Assembly: GCA_947457545.1 (NCBI GenBank)
Contig: CANGXD010000001.1
Span: forward strand, 124,001 to 188,000
DNA: 64,000 nt
Direction of reading: 5' to 3'
Origin: Gemmatimonadaceae bacterium
GTDB taxonomy: Bacteria > Gemmatimonadota > Gemmatimonadetes > Gemmatimonadales > Gemmatimonadaceae
A program made the translations under genes and the position numbers. How positions within the stretch are numbered: position 1 is the first letter of the stretch; each line of letters opens with the position of its first letter. The notes under the pieces were generated by a model. It was not told the DNA's origin and did no database searches. It saw only the letters and a program-made list of their open reading frames with translations. Below are positions 1-8,827 of the stretch, piece by piece.

Positions 1-432
1 CGACAACTCCCTGAGTTCCTGCTCCATGAGATCGAGTCGACGCCGCTCCAGCCGAGGCATCTGGTCGAGCAGTTCACTGATGCGCGCCTCGTTGGCGTTG
101 TCACCGGCCAACAACTCGTCGCGCATCGCTTGACGCGCCTGCATCTCGTCTCGACGCAGCGCGCGGCGCGACTCTTCCGTGCGTGTCGCCACGTCACGCA
201 GTTTGCCCGCTTGTTCATCGGTCAACTGCAACCGCTCGCGCACCATGCGCTCGACTCGCTCCTGAAAGCGCCGCTCGAGCGCGACACGCCGCGGGTCATC
301 CTTGCGCCAGCCCCCCATATCCTTGGGCGGCTGACCGACAGGCGGCGTGGCCTGCGCCAACGCCAGCGACGACGAAAACACGATGGCGAGGAACCCGCAC
401 ACGAGGCGGACCGACGTGACTACCGGCTTCAT
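1..432 (-). CDS. Spy/CpxP-like periplasmic protein (3' end beyond window)
   Basis: The reading frame is open from an ATG at 432 down to base 1 with no stop, so the C-terminus lies outside the window. The first ~26 residues form a signal peptide (basic start, hydrophobic core, ALAQ cleavage site). The mature part is Arg/Glu-rich and helical, with a 'RLQLTDEQAGKLRDV' segment like the LTxxQ motif of the Spy/CpxP family of periplasmic chaperones and metal or envelope-stress sensors. Its ATG overlaps the stop of the anti-sigma gene (ATGA), so it is the third gene of a sigma/anti-sigma/periplasmic-protein operon. The context suggests an envelope-stress output or sensor. The exact ligand or client cannot be told from sequence. 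Confidence 0.7.
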   Translation of the reverse strand, partial: MKPVVTSVRLVCGFLAIVFSSSLALAQATPPVGQPPKDMGGWRKDDPRRVALERRFQERVERMVRERLQLTDEQAGKLRDVATRTEESRRALRRDEMQARQAMRDELLAGDNANEARISELLDQMPRLERRRLDLMEQELRELS

Positions 433-1127
433 GGTGTACTCCCGCCGCTGGGAGGCACGATAGGCACCCCCGGAAGCGGCTCAGTGTTCGTGGCGCCATC
501 CCACTGGTCGAGGCGATCGAGCATGCGCTGCAACTCGGCCTCGGTGTAATCCCCGAGATCTCCGTACGACACCGAGACCGTGGCGGCGGCACGCGCCGGT
601 GCAGGCACGGCGGACGCCCCCGTATCGACGTTACCCTCAGGCAGGATGGCGACGACAGACGCGCTCTCCCCAAGCGGCAGCGCGCTGGCGGTCGGCGCCG
701 GTACGGCCACCACGCCGCGTCTCGCCACGAGCAGCGACGTGCCGCCCGCCACCATCACCGCGAGGGTGGCCGCAATACGCCACACCGACAGGCCAAACAC
801 TTCGGGGCGCCGGCGGCGCTCACGCAGAGTCGGCGAGACCGTCGGCGAGTGTTCGCGACGAGCGTTGCCTTCGTCCTCGGGCCTAGACACGACCAACCGA
901 GGGCCGGTGACTTCCGGTCGCGGGAGCGCCGCGACTATACGCGCGATGTCCGGCACGACGACGCGCGGGCGGGCCTGACGGACCAGCACCAACACCGACG
1001 CATCCTCGGCGCACACGGGGCACTCCGCGACATGCGCAGCAACCCGCGCCATCGTGATGTCGTCGAGCGACTCCGCGATGTAATCGGGAAGCAGATCCTG
1101 CAGCTCGTTGTTGCCGCATTCAGTCAT
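429..1127 (-). CDS. Zinc-finger anti-sigma factor, single-pass membrane protein
   Basis: 232 aa. The N-terminal ~45 residues carry a zinc-binding anti-sigma pattern, H32-x3-C36-x2-C39, typical of the zf-HC2 family that sequesters ECF sigma factors. One transmembrane helix lies at about residues 116-136, followed by an Ala/Val-rich periplasmic part, so the sigma-binding domain is cytoplasmic. The gene starts inside the end of the ECF sigma gene (8-base overlap) and its stop overlaps the start of the Spy-like gene. This arrangement strongly supports its being the cognate anti-sigma of that sigma factor. The inducing signal is unknown. Confidence 0.85.
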   Translation of the reverse strand: MTECGNNELQDLLPDYIAESLDDITMARVAAHVAECPVCAEDASVLVLVRQARPRVVVPDIARIVAALPRPEVTGPRLVVSRPEDEGNARREHSPTVSPTLRERRRRPEVFGLSVWRIAATLAVMVAGGTSLLVARRGVVAVPAPTASALPLGESASVVAILPEGNVDTGASAVPAPARAAATVSVSYGDLGDYTEAELQRMLDRLDQWDGATNTEPLPGVPIVPPSGGSTP

Positions 1128-1674
1128 GAAGAAACTCCTTCACCGCACGCATCGCGTTATGGTAGTGCACTCGTGCCGCTCCCTCGGTAGATCCGAGAAT
1201 CTCGGCGATTTCCTTGTAGTTCCGCCCTTCCTGCACCCGCAGCAGGAAGACGTCCCGCTGCATGCGGGTCAGGCGCGCCATCGCGTTGGTCACGCGCTGA
1301 GCCGCCTCGTTCGCGACCATCGTATCCAACGCATCGAATCCGCTGATCGCGTGCATATCCTCGAGCTCTATGTCTTTCCCTCGACGCGCGTTCGCACGAC
1401 GACGGTCAATCAACAACCGACGCTGAATGGTGAACAGCCACGTCCGCAGCGAGCTGTCGGCGCGAAACGTGTCCATCGCCGAAAAGGCCCGCACGAACGT
1501 GTCCTGCACCAACTCATCCACGTCATCGATGACGCCGAGCCGAGCGGCGAAACGCGCTAGCGCCTCAGCATGCCGCTCGACGATCGCCGTCGCGGCACGC
1601 TGATCACCCGCCTTCCACTGTTCGATGAGCACGCCGTCGACTGAGGCGTCCTCCTGCTGGGTGGCATCGATCAT
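1120..1674 (-). CDS. ECF-family RNA polymerase sigma factor
   Basis: 184 aa, the usual size of a minimal group 4 sigma factor. Region 2 is at about residues 20-95, with 'DELVQDTFVRAF' (2.2) and 'SSLRTWLFTIQRRLLIDRRR' (2.3-2.4). Region 4 is at about 125-180, with the helix-turn-helix 'YKEIAEILGSTEGAARVHYH'. It directs RNA polymerase to a small regulon and is presumably held inactive by the overlapping anti-sigma gene. ATG 1674 has no Shine-Dalgarno. A TATTCT box lies 6 nt upstream, and further up a TTAAC-N16-CGTC arrangement loosely resembles ECF promoters, so autoregulation is possible but weakly supported. Confidence 0.92.
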   Translation of the reverse strand: MIDATQQEDASVDGVLIEQWKAGDQRAATAIVERHAEALARFAARLGVIDDVDELVQDTFVRAFSAMDTFRADSSLRTWLFTIQRRLLIDRRRANARRGKDIELEDMHAISGFDALDTMVANEAAQRVTNAMARLTRMQRDVFLLRVQEGRNYKEIAEILGSTEGAARVHYHNAMRAVKEFLHD

Positions 1675-1748
1675 ACGTTCAGAATATTGGACGAGTGGAG
1701 GGCCCAGTTGTTAAGGTGCCCGTTCGAACGCTTGGCCCCCACCGGGAT

Positions 1749-1777
1749 TTGACCGGAGCGGCTCGGGGGCACAGGTT
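1749..1777 (+). promoter_or_regulatory. Promoter of the phosphodiesterase gene, leaderless arrangement
   Basis: TTGACC (1749-1754), a 17-base spacer and CAGGTT (1772-1777). The -10 ends 7 bases before the ATG at 1785, so transcription should begin at or next to the start codon. There is no Shine-Dalgarno in between. Confidence 0.5.
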
Positions 1778-1784
1778 GGCAACC

Positions 1785-2495
1785 ATGTCACCATCTTCTG
1801 TCGATCGACCGGCGATTCCGGAGATCATTGCGCACCGGGGGGCCTCCCGCGCCTTTCGGGAGAATACCCTGCCGGCCTTTGCCCATGCGCTCGCGCTGGG
1901 CGTGGACGGCATCGAACTCGATGTGCACGCGACGTCCGACGGAGTGCTCGTGGTACATCACGATCCCGATCTGCCGGTGGGCGCGGACCATCGCGCCACT
2001 CCCATCGCCTCCATGACCGCCGCCGAGCTTTCGGCGATCCGGCTCTCGTCAGGCGATCAGGTCCCCACCCTGGCGGAGGTATTCGAACTGGTGGGCGACC
2101 GGGCCACCGTTTATGTGGAAGTCAAAGCGGCGCAGGTGGAACGCCTCGTGGCAGCCATGCTGGATCGCTTCGCGGGGGTAAGGACCGCCGTCCACGCCTT
2201 CGACCACCGCATCCCGGTAGGCGTTCGGGGCTTGAGACCCGCGACGCCGATTGGCCTGTTGAGCGCCTCGTACCCGCTCTCGCTTCCCGGCGTCCTGAAC
2301 GGTTCTGGGGCCGAAGCCTTGTGGCAGCACGGCGATCTGATCGACGCGTCGCTGGTGCGCGATGCACACACGGTGGGAGTTCGCGTCATCGCGTGGACGG
2401 TAAACAGCGCGCCCCACGCGCGCCGACTGGCTGCGTGGGGCGTTGACGCCCTGTGCACCGACATCCCCGATGAAATCAGACGGGCGGTGTCGTAG
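1785..2495 (+). CDS. Glycerophosphodiester phosphodiesterase
   Basis: 236 aa from ATG 1785; the frame is open from a GTG at 1695, but the extra 30 residues are not family-like. It hydrolyses glycerophosphodiesters to glycerol-3-phosphate and an alcohol. The GDPD signature is clear: 'IIAHRGAS' with catalytic His near residue 16, 'ENTLPAF', 'GVDGIELDVHAT' with metal-binding Glu/Asp, the second His in 'VVHHDPDL', and Glu in 'VYVEVKA'. The C-terminal 'VIAWTVN...GVDALCTDIPDEI' completes the TIM barrel. No signal peptide is visible, so it is probably cytoplasmic. It is transcribed divergently from the ECF sigma operon, and its last 20 bases overlap the convergent gene on the other strand. Confidence 0.93.
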   Translation: MSPSSVDRPAIPEIIAHRGASRAFRENTLPAFAHALALGVDGIELDVHATSDGVLVVHHDPDLPVGADHRATPIASMTAAELSAIRLSSGDQVPTLAEVFELVGDRATVYVEVKAAQVERLVAAMLDRFAGVRTAVHAFDHRIPVGVRGLRPATPIGLLSASYPLSLPGVLNGSGAEALWQHGDLIDASLVRDAHTVGVRVIAWTVNSAPHARRLAAWGVDALCTDIPDEIRRAVS

Positions 2496-2850
2496 GATCG
2501 CTGGGAGGGGCAGCCGGAGGCGTGCCTGGCGTCGAACTGCCCCCTTCCGCGGCGGGCGTGGGAGCCGCAGCCCCGGCGGCGGCCCGTTCATTGGCCAGAT
2601 CCGTTTCGAGCTTGCGCGCCTCGGAATCTCGGGCCCGGAGTGCATCGAGCAGCCGCTGACGCGCCTCAGCCTCCAGTTCACCACCGGCGTCGGCGGCGCG
2701 GAAGATCGCGTACCCGAGCGCCTCCGCCGCCTTATCGGCCTGCTCCCGTGCGCGATACGCGTCGAGGCGCAGCTTGCCTTCGTCGAAGACATCCTGGGCC
2801 GCCTTGCCCGCCTTGTCGATGCCTTGTCTGACCTTATCCCAGATTGCCAT
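2476..2850 (-). CDS. Hypothetical helical protein with Pro/Ala/Thr-rich tail
   Basis: 124 aa from ATG 2850. Residues 1-90 are highly charged and predicted helical or coiled-coil ('KAAQDVFDEGKLRLDAYRAR', 'EARKLETDLANERAA'). Residues 91-124 are a low-complexity Ala/Pro/Thr tail. There is no signal peptide or membrane segment. I do not recognise the family. The N-terminus 'MAIWDKVRQGIDKAGKAAQDV' recalls small phage-shock or zinc-ribbon-type helical proteins, but no zinc cysteines are present. It lies downstream of rpmA beyond a terminator, and its 3' end overlaps the convergent phosphodiesterase gene by 20 bases. Confidence 0.65.
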   Translation of the reverse strand: MAIWDKVRQGIDKAGKAAQDVFDEGKLRLDAYRAREQADKAAEALGYAIFRAADAGGELEAEARQRLLDALRARDSEARKLETDLANERAAAGAAAPTPAAEGGSSTPGTPPAAPPSDPTTPPV

Positions 2851-2926
2851 GGTACCCTCGGTGGAAGTGACTCTGGGGATACTACGGCGACGAGGCGCAA
2901 CAAGTTGCGCGTGGCGGAAACGAACA

Positions 2927-2958
2927 AGGGGCAGGACACCGGATGGTGCCCTGCCCCT
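2927..2958 (-). terminator. Intrinsic terminator of rplU-rpmA
   Basis: AGGGGCAGG (2927-2935) pairs with CCTGCCCCT (2950-2958). After one mismatch, an inner CACC/GGTG stem of 4 bp closes a GGAT tetraloop. On the minus strand it follows the rpmA stop by about 20 bases and is followed by TTGTTCGTTT. Confidence 0.75.
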
Positions 2959-2977
2959 CTGCGTGTCGCGAGGCGAC

Positions 2978-3271
2978 TTACGCTTCGACCAGCTCGTCCG
3001 ACGTCTCTTCCACGTACTCGACGGGGACGACGTTGACCTTGTAGGCCTTCTTGCTCTTGTGGGCGAACTGCACGACGCCATCGACGAGCGAATAGATCGT
3101 GTAGTCGGTACCCATGCCCACGTTGGCGCCCGGGTGCCACTTGGTGCCGCACTGACGCAGGATGATGTTGCCGGCCGTCACGAACTCACCGCCGTACTTC
3201 TTAATGCCGCGGTACTTCGGGTTCGAATCGCGGCCGTTGCGTGAGGAGCCAACGCCTTTCTTATGTGCCAT
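2978..3271 (-). CDS. rpmA: 50S ribosomal protein L27
   Basis: 97 aa beginning [20 protein letters not shown], the highly conserved L27 N-terminus that reaches the peptidyl-transferase centre. The rest ('[19 protein letters not shown]', '[13 protein letters not shown]') is canonical. There is no N-terminal extension of the Firmicutes type that needs proteolytic trimming. It is the second gene of the rplU-rpmA pair, 51 bases after rplU, and is followed by an intrinsic terminator. Confidence 0.98.
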   Translation of the reverse strand: MAHKKGVGSSRNGRDSNPKYRGIKKYGGEFVTAGNIILRQCGTKWHPGANVGMGTDYTIYSLVDGVVQFAHKSKKAYKVNVVPVEYVEETSDELVEA

Positions 3272-3322
3272 GACGACTACTCCAGTGAGGAAGCGGACGC
3301 GTTAGGCGCCCGCCGCCGGCGC

Positions 3323-3640
3323 TCAGCCGAGGGTGATGTCCTTGATACGAACTTCCGTAAACTTCTGACGGTGGCCCTGCTTGCGCGCGTAATTCTTGCG
3401 GCGCTTGAACTTGAAGACGATGATCTTGTCTTCGAGGCCGTGCTTCACGATCTCGGCCGTCACCTTGGCGCCGGCGAGCGTGGGCACGCCCAAACGGACC
3501 TGCTGGCCGTCGGAGCCGATCAGGACGTCGTTGAATTCGACGGCCGTGCCGGCATCACCCAGCAACGAAGGGATCCGAAGGGTCTTGCCCGGCTCGGCAC
3601 GGAACTGCTTGCCGCCGGTGCGGATGATCGCGTAGCTCAT
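3323..3640 (-). CDS. rplU: 50S ribosomal protein L21
   Basis: 105 aa starting MSYAIIRTGGKQFRAEPGKT. The L21 signature region 'FKFKRRKNYARKQGHRQKFT' lies at about residues 75-95. It binds 23S rRNA in the large subunit. It is transcribed from a clear sigma-70-type promoter 40 bases upstream and co-transcribed with rpmA. It lies downstream of the RNase G gene, as in many bacteria. Confidence 0.98.
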   Translation of the reverse strand: MSYAIIRTGGKQFRAEPGKTLRIPSLLGDAGTAVEFNDVLIGSDGQQVRLGVPTLAGAKVTAEIVKHGLEDKIIVFKFKRRKNYARKQGHRQKFTEVRIKDITLG

Positions 3641-3679
3641 GGTTCGTTCCAGTTATGTGCGTTCCAAACGTAGCCTAGA

Positions 3680-3708
3680 AGCTTATCAGACCACGTGTTA
3701 GCTGTCAA
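3680..3708 (-). promoter_or_regulatory. rplU-rpmA promoter
   Basis: On the minus strand TTGACA (3703-3708) is a perfect -35. It is followed by a 17-base spacer and TAAGCT (3680-3685). The leader to the rplU ATG is about 35 nt, so this is a conventional leadered transcript. Confidence 0.7.
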
Positions 3709-3737
3709 CTACCGACCGGCCCGGTGAATCGGGCTGG

Positions 3738-5306
3738 TTAGGCGAGGGCGTACTGCTGCGTCACGTCGCGCTGGGCGCCACGGACGACCAGCTTGATTTC
3801 GTCGGGCTTGAGCAGCGGGTCGTCCCGGAGTTCGAGCGGGAATCCCGCCAGCTTCTCCAGCCGCTTCACGAAATCGTGTTCCTGCTCGAGCACGTGCAGC
3901 GCGACTTCGGGGTGCAGGCGCAGGACGACCGACTCCTTCCGCCCTTCCGACGCCATGCGCCGGACAGCGCGCTCCGTACGCCGGACGATCGTTTCCGGCG
4001 TAAAGACACGACCGCTCCCCGAACAGGTCGGGCAGGATTCGGTCATGCTCTGGTAATGGCTTTGGCGCACCCGCTGACGGGTCATCTCCACCAGGCCAAG
4101 GTCCGAGACGGCAAACGCCTTCGTCCGGGCACGGTCGCGCCCCAGGTGCGTGCGCAACTCGTGCAGCACCTTGTCGCGGTTCGATTGCGTCTCCATGTCG
4201 ATGAAGTCGCACACGATGATGCCGCCGACGTCCCGGAGCCGAAGCTGCCGCGCGATTTCCTTGGCGGCCTCGGTGTTCGTCTTGAGAATCGTCTTTTCGG
4301 GATCGCGCTTGCCGGTGTACCGCCCGGAGTTCACGTCGATCGACACCAGCGCTTCCGTCTGCTCGATGATGATGTAGCCACCGCTCGGCAAATCGCAGCG
4401 CCGCTTGAACAGATCGCGGATTTCCGTCTCGATTTCTTCCTTGTCGAACAGCGGCACGTTTTCTTCGTACAGCTTGACGCGCTCGACGAGCTCCGGCGCG
4501 ATCCCTTGCAGGTACTCGGTGATCTCGTTGTAGACCTGCTTGGAGTCGACCGAGACCCGCTCCACCTTCGCGCTGAACAGGTCGCGGACGAGGCCGCGCG
4601 TCACGTTGGTTTCGCGATGGACCAGCGCGGGCGCGCGAAGAAACTGCGTCTTCCGCTTGATGCGCTTCCAGTTGTTCATGAGCGTGTTGAGTTCACGCTC
4701 GAACGTTTCTTTGGTCGCGTCTTCGGAGACGGTGCGAACGATGACGCCGCCCGAGTTGTCCGGGAGCATTTCGCCGACCATGGCGCGCAGACGCTGGCGC
4801 TCGGAGCGCTCGTCGATCTTGCGACTGACGCCCACTTTGGCCGCGAACGGCATGTACACGAGGAATCGGCCAGCAAGCGACACCTGAGCGGTGACGCGGG
4901 GGCCCTTCGTCGAGATGGGCTCCTTGGTGATCTGGACGAGAATGTCCTGACCGCGCTTGAGGAGGTCCTGAATGGGGCGGACCTCACGGCGACCGCGACG
5001 ACCACCGCTGCCGGCCGACTGATCGTCGGCGCCGGATTCGTCCTCGTCGTCGTCGTCGTCGTCACCTACCGGAGCGTCGTCGACGACGACGTCGGCAGCG
5101 TGCAGGAACGCAGATTTTTCCGTACCGATGTTCACGAAGGCGGCCTGAATGCCCGGGAGTACCGCTTCGACCTTCCCCAGATAGACATCGCCAACCATGC
5201 GGCGCGCGTCCGGGCGATCGATCAGCAACTCCACCAGCTGGCCATCCTCCATGATGGCGACGCGCGTTTCACGCGACGTCGCATTCACCAGGAGCTCTCT
5301 CTTCAT
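3738..5306 (-). CDS. rng: Ribonuclease E/G family endoribonuclease
   Basis: 522 aa from ATG 5306 (MKRELLVNATSRETRVAI); the frame is open further upstream, but that extension is Arg/Pro junk. It is a single-strand-specific endoribonuclease for rRNA maturation and mRNA decay. The S1 domain (about residues 35-150) is followed by the RNase H-like/5'-sensor region, the catalytic aspartates in 'SIDVNSG' and 'CDFIDM', and the zinc-link 'CPTCSGSG'. Its length matches RNase G rather than RNase E, as there is no long degradosome scaffold. The oddity is an acidic and then basic insertion inside the S1 domain (about residues 70-105, with DDDDDDEDE followed by GGRRGRRE). Its neighbour rplU-rpmA follows downstream. 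Confidence 0.94.
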   Translation of the reverse strand: MKRELLVNATSRETRVAIMEDGQLVELLIDRPDARRMVGDVYLGKVEAVLPGIQAAFVNIGTEKSAFLHAADVVVDDAPVGDDDDDDEDESGADDQSAGSGGRRGRREVRPIQDLLKRGQDILVQITKEPISTKGPRVTAQVSLAGRFLVYMPFAAKVGVSRKIDERSERQRLRAMVGEMLPDNSGGVIVRTVSEDATKETFERELNTLMNNWKRIKRKTQFLRAPALVHRETNVTRGLVRDLFSAKVERVSVDSKQVYNEITEYLQGIAPELVERVKLYEENVPLFDKEEIETEIRDLFKRRCDLPSGGYIIIEQTEALVSIDVNSGRYTGKRDPEKTILKTNTEAAKEIARQLRLRDVGGIIVCDFIDMETQSNRDKVLHELRTHLGRDRARTKAFAVSDLGLVEMTRQRVRQSHYQSMTESCPTCSGSGRVFTPETIVRRTERAVRRMASEGRKESVVLRLHPEVALHVLEQEHDFVKRLEKLAGFPLELRDDPLLKPDEIKLVVRGAQRDVTQQYALA

Positions 5307-5648
5307 TAGGACGTGCCGAACACACAGGACGGCGGCGACTCCGCTTGGCCCTGGCGGCCGACGAACACGGTGGACGAACGAGATGACCGCGCGCGCCAAT
5401 GGCCGAAGCCCGGCGGCTGCGCACGACCGAACGTCACAAGGCACCCCCTTCGACTGGACCAGGTCGGTCGGGCGACACGCGCCGCAGACCGCGGACCGTC
5501 CCGCGCTGGCAGCGGCGGGAGGCGCAGGTCGTGCGGAAAAACGCGGACACCCGCGACCAACGCGCGCATGGCGTGTCGTGCGGAGGGGCGTGTGGGCGGG
5601 TCGGGCGGTGGCTCGCTGGCTCCGTACGGCCCGCTCCACAAACGCAAA
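5307..5648 (-). other. Long non-coding region upstream of RNase G
   Basis: These 342 bases between the RNase G start and the terminator of the acyl-CoA dehydrogenase gene hold no convincing gene. The in-frame extension of the RNase G frame is compositionally unlike protein. I see no clear -35/-10 pair and no strong Shine-Dalgarno before ATG 5306. It may be a long 5' leader, which in other RNase E/G genes is used for autoregulation, but that is inference. Confidence 0.35.
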
Positions 5649-5671
5649 CGGCCCGCGAGTCGCACGGGCCG
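5649..5671 (-). terminator. Intrinsic terminator after acyl-CoA dehydrogenase
   Basis: CGGCCCG (5649-5655) and CGGGCCG (5665-5671) form a 7-bp GC stem with a 9-base loop. On the minus strand it is followed by TTTGCGTTTG. It lies about 80 bases past the stop of the acyl-CoA dehydrogenase gene. Confidence 0.65.
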
Positions 5672-5750
5672 CCAGCGCCTGAAGCGACGGCAAGGAAGAA
5701 CGGTGTAACCTACCGCCGCACAGGGCTTTCCCGCAATGCTCCGCCGGGGC

Positions 5751-6968
5751 TCAGGCCATCAGTCCCTTAAGCAGGTGCCGGGCGATTACCATCCGCTGGA
5801 TTTCGCTGGTGCCCTCACCGATCTCACAAATCTTCGCATCGCGCATGTACCGCTCCACCGGATAGTCCTTGGTGTAGCCGTACCCGCCGTGAATCTGGAT
5901 GGCCTTGATCGTGGCGCGCATGGCAAGCTCCGAGCAGAACAGCTTGGCCATGGCGGCTTCCTTTCCGAAAGGCTTGCCGTTCTGCGACAGCCAGGCGGCG
6001 TGGTACACCAGGTGACGGCCGGCCTCGATTTCGGTGGCCATGTCACTGAGCTGGAACTGGATACCCTGGAAGCTCGCGATGGCCGCTCCGAACTGCTTGC
6101 GCACACTGGCGTACTTGAGCGACTCGTCGAGCGCGCCCTGCGCAATGCCGAGCGACAACGCGGCGATGCCGATACGACCGGCGTCGAGCGTCTTCATGAA
6201 GTTGACGAAGCCAAGCCCCTCGGTGCCCAACAGGTTCTCCGCCGGTACTTCGACATTGTCGAACAACAACTCGCGCGTGTCGGAGGCCCGCCAGCCCAGC
6301 TTGTCTTCCTTCTTGCCCGACTTGAAGCCCGGCATGGGCACCAGCGAGTCATCGTGGCCGACGCCGAGAACGCGGCAGGTCTCGATGTCCACGCTCTCCT
6401 TCGTGAGCACGAAGCTCGAAATACCCTTGGTGCCCTTGGAGGGATCGGTGACCGCCGTGACGACGAACACCTCGCCGACACCAGCGTGCGTGATGAAGCG
6501 CTTGCTGCCGTTCAGCAGGTAGTAGCCATCCTTCTTCACCGCCGTCGTCTTGGTACCGCCGGCATCACTGCCCGCCGCTTCCTCGGTGAGGCCGAAGCCG
6601 CCGAGCACCTTGCCGCTGGCGAGCAACGGCACCCACTTCGCGATCTGGTCGGGCGTGCCGAAGTTGACGATGGGAGAGGTCCCGAGCGTCGTGTGGGCGC
6701 TGATCGTGATCGAGTGCGAGGCACAGACTTTGGCCAGTTCCTCGATGGCGATCATGAAGCTGATCGTGTCGAAGCCGGCGCCGCCATGTTCCTCGGACCA
6801 CGGAATCCCGAGCAAACCAAGTTCGCCCATCTTCTTGACGTTCTCCCACGGGAACGTGGAAGCGTCGTCGTGTTGAGACGCCACTGGCGCCACATGTTCG
6901 CGAGCGAAGGCACTGACCATGTCACGCACGGCGAGGTGCTGCTCGGAGAAATACAGACTGTCGTCCAT
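5751..6968 (-). CDS. Acyl-CoA dehydrogenase
   Basis: 405 aa from ATG 6968 ([18 protein letters not shown]). A FAD-dependent enzyme that introduces the alpha-beta double bond into acyl-CoA and passes electrons to ETF. The family landmarks are in order: N-terminal helical domain, '[16 protein letters not shown]' (FAD/substrate), 'RFITHAGVG', '[21 protein letters not shown]' and the C-terminal '[21 protein letters not shown]', then '[18 protein letters not shown]' containing the catalytic Glu. It resembles short-chain/isovaleryl-type enzymes, but chain length cannot be assigned. The start lies inside the 3' end of recQ (47-base overlap). A terminator follows. Confidence 0.93.
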   Translation of the reverse strand: MDDSLYFSEQHLAVRDMVSAFAREHVAPVASQHDDASTFPWENVKKMGELGLLGIPWSEEHGGAGFDTISFMIAIEELAKVCASHSITISAHTTLGTSPIVNFGTPDQIAKWVPLLASGKVLGGFGLTEEAAGSDAGGTKTTAVKKDGYYLLNGSKRFITHAGVGEVFVVTAVTDPSKGTKGISSFVLTKESVDIETCRVLGVGHDDSLVPMPGFKSGKKEDKLGWRASDTRELLFDNVEVPAENLLGTEGLGFVNFMKTLDAGRIGIAALSLGIAQGALDESLKYASVRKQFGAAIASFQGIQFQLSDMATEIEAGRHLVYHAAWLSQNGKPFGKEAAMAKLFCSELAMRATIKAIQIHGGYGYTKDYPVERYMRDAKICEIGEGTSEIQRMVIARHLLKGLMA

Positions 6969-8742
6969 CTGGAACGGTCGGGGTAGGAAGAGAAACGGGA
7001 CCGTGGGCAAGACCGAGGCAACGATCGCAGGCACCGCAATACGTGCGAGCCTCGGGGTCCCCGAAATAGCGCAGGACGTACGCTCTTCGGCAATAGCGAC
7101 TTTGCGCGTACTGCTGCATGGCATCGAGTCTTGCCATGTCCGTTCGGCGTCGCCGCTCGAGTCCAGACCAATTCAGGGCGAGCGAATTTCCACCTGCCGA
7201 ACGTGGATCGAGTTGGTACCCCCCCCCGGTTCGCGACCACGAAACGAATTGATGCGTTTCCAAGCGTGTCAAAACAGGGACCAGTCCGATTGCCCCGCCG
7301 AGTCCCGGTGGTAGGCCGTCGAGGTCCACGGGCGCGCCCGTGAGGAGGCGCGCGCCAATGGCGCGCCAGAGCACCCGCAATACCTCCAAATCGAACTGCC
7401 GCTCCCCGCTGAGTTCGCGGCGAATGCGGGCGGGCGACGCCAGCAGGCGGATCCAGACACGGCCGGGTGCGGGGGCGATGCTGTGACAGAGACCATGACT
7501 GAGCAGAACGCGTACGGCCGCACCCACCTCCCGCGCTCCCACGCTCGACAGGGGACGCCGCTGCACCAGTTCCTCAACCGTCATATGCACGCGATGCGCT
7601 GAATCGGCCGCGGCGCCCAGTGCGCGCCACACCTGCTCGACGACATGGCGCTCAGGATGCGCGCTCTTGATGAAGAACTCGTGCGTGAAGCGGTCGGGAT
7701 AGCTGTAGAGCAACATGCACTGGCCGGGTTGCCCATCGCGCCCCGCGCGGCCGGCCTCCTGGTAATACGATTCGATCGCCCCCGGCATGGCGTGGTGCAC
7801 GACGAGTCGCACATCGGGTTTGTCGATCCCCATGCCGAACGCACTGGTCGCGACGATTACGCGTGCACGCTCTTCCATGAACGCATCTTGCGCGCGCTGT
7901 CGCAGACGATCGTTCAATCCCGCATGATATGCCGTGGCTTTGACACCACCGCGAATAAGCACGCCGGTAAGTCGCTCGACGGCTTTGCGTGTCGGCGCAT
8001 AGACCACCGCAGGACCATTGGCATCGCGCAACCACCGCAATGCCGTACGGTCTTTCTCCTGCTGCGTGTTCGCGGTGACGACATGATACGTCAGGTTGAC
8101 ACGATCGAATCCGGCGACGACCACAGCGGCGTTTCGCAGGGCCAATTGCTTCACGATGTCGGTCCGTACTTCGGGCGTTGCGGTGGCGGTCAGCGCAATC
8201 GTTTGTGGGGCCCCCAGGCGTTCCCGTATGGCTCCGATGCGCCGATAACTTGGCCGGAAATCATGGCCCCACTCACTGATGCAATGCGCCTCGTCGACGG
8301 CAAGCAATGCGACGCCAATCTCGGACAGCTTCTCCAATGTTCGTCCCGCCTCGAGCCGCTCGGGCGCGAGGTACAACATTGTGAGCGTACCATCTCGTGC
8401 TCGCGCGAGACGCTCGGTGGCATCTGCCTGCGCCAACGTGCTGTTGATGTACGCGGCTGCGATACCGCGCCGATTCAACGCCTCCACCTGGTCTTTCATG
8501 AGCGAGATGAGCGGACTTACCACGACGGTAAGCCCATGTCGCATCAGCGCCGGAACCTGATAGCAAAGCGACTTGCCGCCGCCGGTGGGCAAGACGACCA
8601 GGGCATCGCCGCCTGCCACAGCGGCCTCGATGGCTCGAATCTGCGGGGCGCGAAAATCAGGATATCCAAAGCGCGCACGAAGTGTGGTGCGCGCTTCGTC
8701 GAGCGTGCCGTATCGGCGGCGGGGGGCACATGGCTGCGGCAT
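6922..8742 (-). CDS. recQ: RecQ-family ATP-dependent DNA helicase
   Basis: 606 aa from ATG 8742; an in-frame GTG at 8757 is an alternative. A 3'-5' superfamily 2 helicase for recombination and fork repair. The motifs are '[12 protein letters not shown]' (I), '[17 protein letters not shown]' (II plus the RecQ aromatic loop), 'ATATP' (III), '[14 protein letters not shown]' (V) and '[13 protein letters not shown]' (VI). A four-cysteine zinc module is visible ('[12 protein letters not shown]...YCGACDRC'). The winged-helix region is present, but no HRDC domain follows, so the protein ends soon after the zinc module; unusually the zinc module is at the C-terminus. A TAGTGT box ends 5 bases before ATG 8742. 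Confidence 0.93.
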   Translation of the reverse strand: MPQPCAPRRRYGTLDEARTTLRARFGYPDFRAPQIRAIEAAVAGGDALVVLPTGGGKSLCYQVPALMRHGLTVVVSPLISLMKDQVEALNRRGIAAAYINSTLAQADATERLARARDGTLTMLYLAPERLEAGRTLEKLSEIGVALLAVDEAHCISEWGHDFRPSYRRIGAIRERLGAPQTIALTATATPEVRTDIVKQLALRNAAVVVAGFDRVNLTYHVVTANTQQEKDRTALRWLRDANGPAVVYAPTRKAVERLTGVLIRGGVKATAYHAGLNDRLRQRAQDAFMEERARVIVATSAFGMGIDKPDVRLVVHHAMPGAIESYYQEAGRAGRDGQPGQCMLLYSYPDRFTHEFFIKSAHPERHVVEQVWRALGAAADSAHRVHMTVEELVQRRPLSSVGAREVGAAVRVLLSHGLCHSIAPAPGRVWIRLLASPARIRRELSGERQFDLEVLRVLWRAIGARLLTGAPVDLDGLPPGLGGAIGLVPVLTRLETHQFVSWSRTGGGYQLDPRSAGGNSLALNWSGLERRRRTDMARLDAMQQYAQSRYCRRAYVLRYFGDPEARTYCGACDRCLGLAHGPVSLPTPTVPDGRQSVFLRAAPRRA

Positions 8743-8827
8743 AACACACACTACCACGACCCATGCGCGCGATCGATGGCGCCGCTACGCCACGCCGCTC
8801 AATTCAACGCACCCACCTGCCCTACCA

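Noticed and set aside
1675-1748. ECF-type autoregulatory promoter (TTAAC-N16-CGTC) before the sigma gene
   Set aside because: The match is loose and a TATTCT box at housekeeping position competes; not strong enough to list.
3709-3740. Hairpin after RNase G as a terminator
   Set aside because: On the minus strand the stem has an A-C mismatch and no T-run, and the rplU -35 follows immediately.
5036-5075. GTC trinucleotide repeat as a microsatellite
   Set aside because: It encodes the Asp run of the RNase G insertion and is explained by coding; too short to call a repeat element.
5307-5693. N-terminal extension of the RNase G frame
   Set aside because: The added 129 residues are Arg/Pro/Ala noise; 'MKRELLVNATSRETRVA' at 5306 is the family N-terminus.
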